A program made the translations under genes and the position numbers. 24,510 nt of DNA from Streptosporangiaceae bacterium (lineage in GTDB: Bacteria; Actinomycetota; Actinomycetes; Streptosporangiales; Streptosporangiaceae): the NCBI GenBank assembly GCA_030041195.1, contig JASHOI010000484.1:1-24510 (forward strand). Reading direction: 5' to 3'. The notes under the pieces are model-generated. The model was given only the letters and a program-made list of their open reading frames with translations, searched no databases and was not told the DNA's origin. Shown here one piece after another: positions 23,414 to 24,510 of this stretch (position 1 is the first letter of the stretch; each line of letters starts with the position of its first letter).

Positions 23414-24307
23414 TCACACGTGAGGTGGCAGTTCGACGGTGACCACCGTGGGGCCGCCGGCCGGACTGTCGACCTGCAGCCTGCCATCAACGGTCTTGAC
23501 CCGCTCCGCGAGGCCGGCCAGGCCTCCGCCGGGCCCGAGCCGGGCGCCGCCTGTGCCGTCGTCGCTGACGCGCATCGTCACGAGGCCGGGCTGGTGGAGC
23601 ACCTCCACCTTGGCGCGCTGGGCACCGCTGTGCTTCGCCGCGTTCGTGAGCAGTTCCGCGGCGCAGAAGTAAGCGATCGTCTCGATGGCAGGGGACGGGC
23701 GCTCGGGCAGGTCGACGACCAGTTCGACCGGCAGGTCGCTGCGTGTCGCGAGGCCGGCGAGCGCGGCACCGAGGCCTTCGCCGAGGGCCGGTGGATAGAT
23801 GCCCCGGGCCAGGTCACGCAGTTCGGCGATCGCCTCCATCGCTCCGCGGCGGGCGGCGTCGACCAGCTCCAGGGCCCGGTCGAGGCCGGCGCCCTCGGAG
23901 CTGGCAGCCGAGGTGCTGAGATGGTCCCGGGCGAGCCCCAGCTTCATGACGACAGCGACCATCTGAGCCTGGGCTCCGTCGTGCAGGTCCTGCTCGATGC
24001 GGCGCAGCCGGGCTGCCGCGTCGTCCACCACCAGAGCCCGGGATCGTTGCAGCTCGCGCACGCGCTCGACGTTCTTGGGGGCATCCCGGAGCAGGTTCCA
24101 GCGCGGGACCAGGTAGGCGAGCGAGCCGTTCAGCACGGCCGCCGCGAACAGGAACACCCCCCACCACTGACCGAAGGCCAGCAGCACCGCCCCCCAGACC
24201 ACGAAACAGACCGCGGCAACCCACCGGGCGATGGCCACGCCCTTGACATGACGCGCCCCGAACGCCGTGAAGGTACCCCTGGCAGCCGGTGGGCCTGCGT
24301 CGGTCAT
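23414..24307 (-). CDS. NarL-type sensor histidine kinase with two membrane spans
   Basis: A 297-residue kinase. Two hydrophobic helices (about 28-45 and 48-68) form a compact membrane domain with almost no external loop. A short coiled coil leads to HisKA_3 with His109 (QDLHDGAQAQM), then a short ATPase domain with AELLTNAAKHSGA, DDGTGGA and GGGLAGLAERV. The start at 24307 (MTDAGPP) is preferred over a longer reading from 24487, whose first 60 residues are an out-of-frame read of a duplicated copy of this same membrane region. The upstream ribosome site is weak (TAGGT). It is the partner of the regulator 20 bp downstream. Confidence 0.9.
   Translation of the reverse strand: MTDAGPPAARGTFTAFGARHVKGVAIARWVAAVCFVVWGAVLLAFGQWWGVFLFAAAVLNGSLAYLVPRWNLLRDAPKNVERVRELQRSRALVVDDAAARLRRIEQDLHDGAQAQMVAVVMKLGLARDHLSTSAASSEGAGLDRALELVDAARRGAMEAIAELRDLARGIYPPALGEGLGAALAGLATRSDLPVELVVDLPERPSPAIETIAYFCAAELLTNAAKHSGAQRAKVEVLHQPGLVTMRVSDDGTGGARLGPGGGLAGLAERVKTVDGRLQVDSPAGGPTVVTVELPPHV
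24071..24247. repeat. Direct repeat, copy A, in the kinase membrane-domain coding region
   Basis: This 177-bp segment is repeated 263 bp further right (24334-24510) with only about a dozen differences by eye and no indels. It codes the two membrane helices and the start of the linker of the kinase (VKGVAIARW to LLRDAPKN). The copies are a recent tandem duplication. Confidence 0.9.
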
Positions 24308-24315
24308 TTCGAGAC

Positions 24316-24510
24316 CTACGCCGAGAGCTTGGCGTTGTTCGGGGCATCCCGGAGCAGGTTCCAGTGCGGGACCAGGTAGGCGAGCGAGCCGTTCAGCCCG
24401 GCCGCCGCGAACAGGACGACCCCCCACCACTGACCGAAGGCCAGCAGCACCGCCCCGGCGACCACGAAACAGACCGCGGCAACCCACCGGGCGACCGCCA
24501 CGCCCTTTAT
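24316..24510 (-). pseudogene. Partial tandem duplicate of the sensor kinase membrane domain (runs off the window)
   Basis: The minus-strand frame reads KGVAVARWVAAVCFVV to NLLRDAPNN, nearly identical to residues 22-79 of the kinase at 23414-24307. It then ends in KLSA and a stop at 24316, before any coiled coil, histidine or ATPase part. The frame stays open to the window edge, so its true start lies outside; a GTG at 24501 is inside the homologous part and may not be the start. It is either a truncated kinase copy or a small two-helix membrane protein made by partial duplication. It stops 9 bp before the intact kinase gene and so is probably on the same transcript. Confidence 0.75.
24334..24510. 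repeat. Direct repeat, copy B, at the right edge
   Basis: Second copy of the 177-bp segment at 24071-24247, in the same orientation. It may continue beyond the window. It forms the body of the truncated kinase-like frame. Confidence 0.9.

Noticed and set aside
24308..24487. N-terminal extension of the second sensor kinase to 24487
   Set aside because: The extra 60 residues are an out-of-frame read of the duplicated membrane-domain copy and lack membrane helices; the ATG at 24307 starts a normal kinase.

Overview
The window is very GC-rich. Genuine genes carry G or C at almost every third codon position, GTG starts are common, and several starts look leaderless (TANNNT, then 6-7 nt, then the start codon). 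Together with a Gram-positive type DapE, LytR-CpsA-Psr proteins and NarL-type two-component pairs, this points to a high-GC actinomycete chromosome. I cannot name a genus. No rRNA, tRNA, CRISPR array, phage module or intact insertion sequence was seen.

Layout. (1) 1-2650: a small membrane protein (minus), then a membrane-anchored HtrA-type serine protease with a Gly/Tyr/Gln-rich cytoplasmic domain. It ends at a strong hairpin shared with the convergent dapE. (2) 2743-5042: dapE (minus) and an orphan arginine deiminase arcA (plus), only 23 bp apart, with overlapping back-to-back -10 elements. (3) 5080-8408 (minus): a LysR regulator, a soluble PAS histidine kinase and, overlapping it by 4 bp, a response regulator whose output domain is a PIG-L/LmbE zinc deacetylase. 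(4) 8565-9953: a class I/II aminotransferase divergent from the LysR gene. (5) 10037-12252: a polytopic NarL-type sensor kinase and its LuxR-type response regulator.

(6) 12479-19965: a cell-envelope polysaccharide block. It holds an SGNH hydrolase, two tandem and unusual LCP proteins with their own promoter and terminator, a FlaA1/CapD-type NDP-sugar dehydratase, a low-molecular-weight tyrosine phosphatase and, divergent from it, a Wzc-like tyrosine autokinase with a C-terminal tyrosine cluster. No glycosyltransferase, flippase or polymerase lies in the window, so this is a regulatory, nucleotide-sugar and attachment module, not a full polymer cluster. (7) 20063-22041: a single-span membrane protein with a possible HEPN/DUF4145-like domain, a poorly resolved 590-bp stretch and a lipoprotein. 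(8) 22016-24510 (minus): a VapBC toxin-antitoxin pair with a palindromic operator, a second NarL-type kinase/regulator pair and, at the right edge, a partial tandem duplicate of that kinase's membrane domain.

Most noteworthy are the kinase plus receiver-PIG-L deacetylase pair, which would place a hydrolase under phosphorelay control; the divergent dapE/arcA promoter with overlapping -10s; the LCP pair lacking conserved LCP residues; and the recent partial duplication of the sensor kinase.
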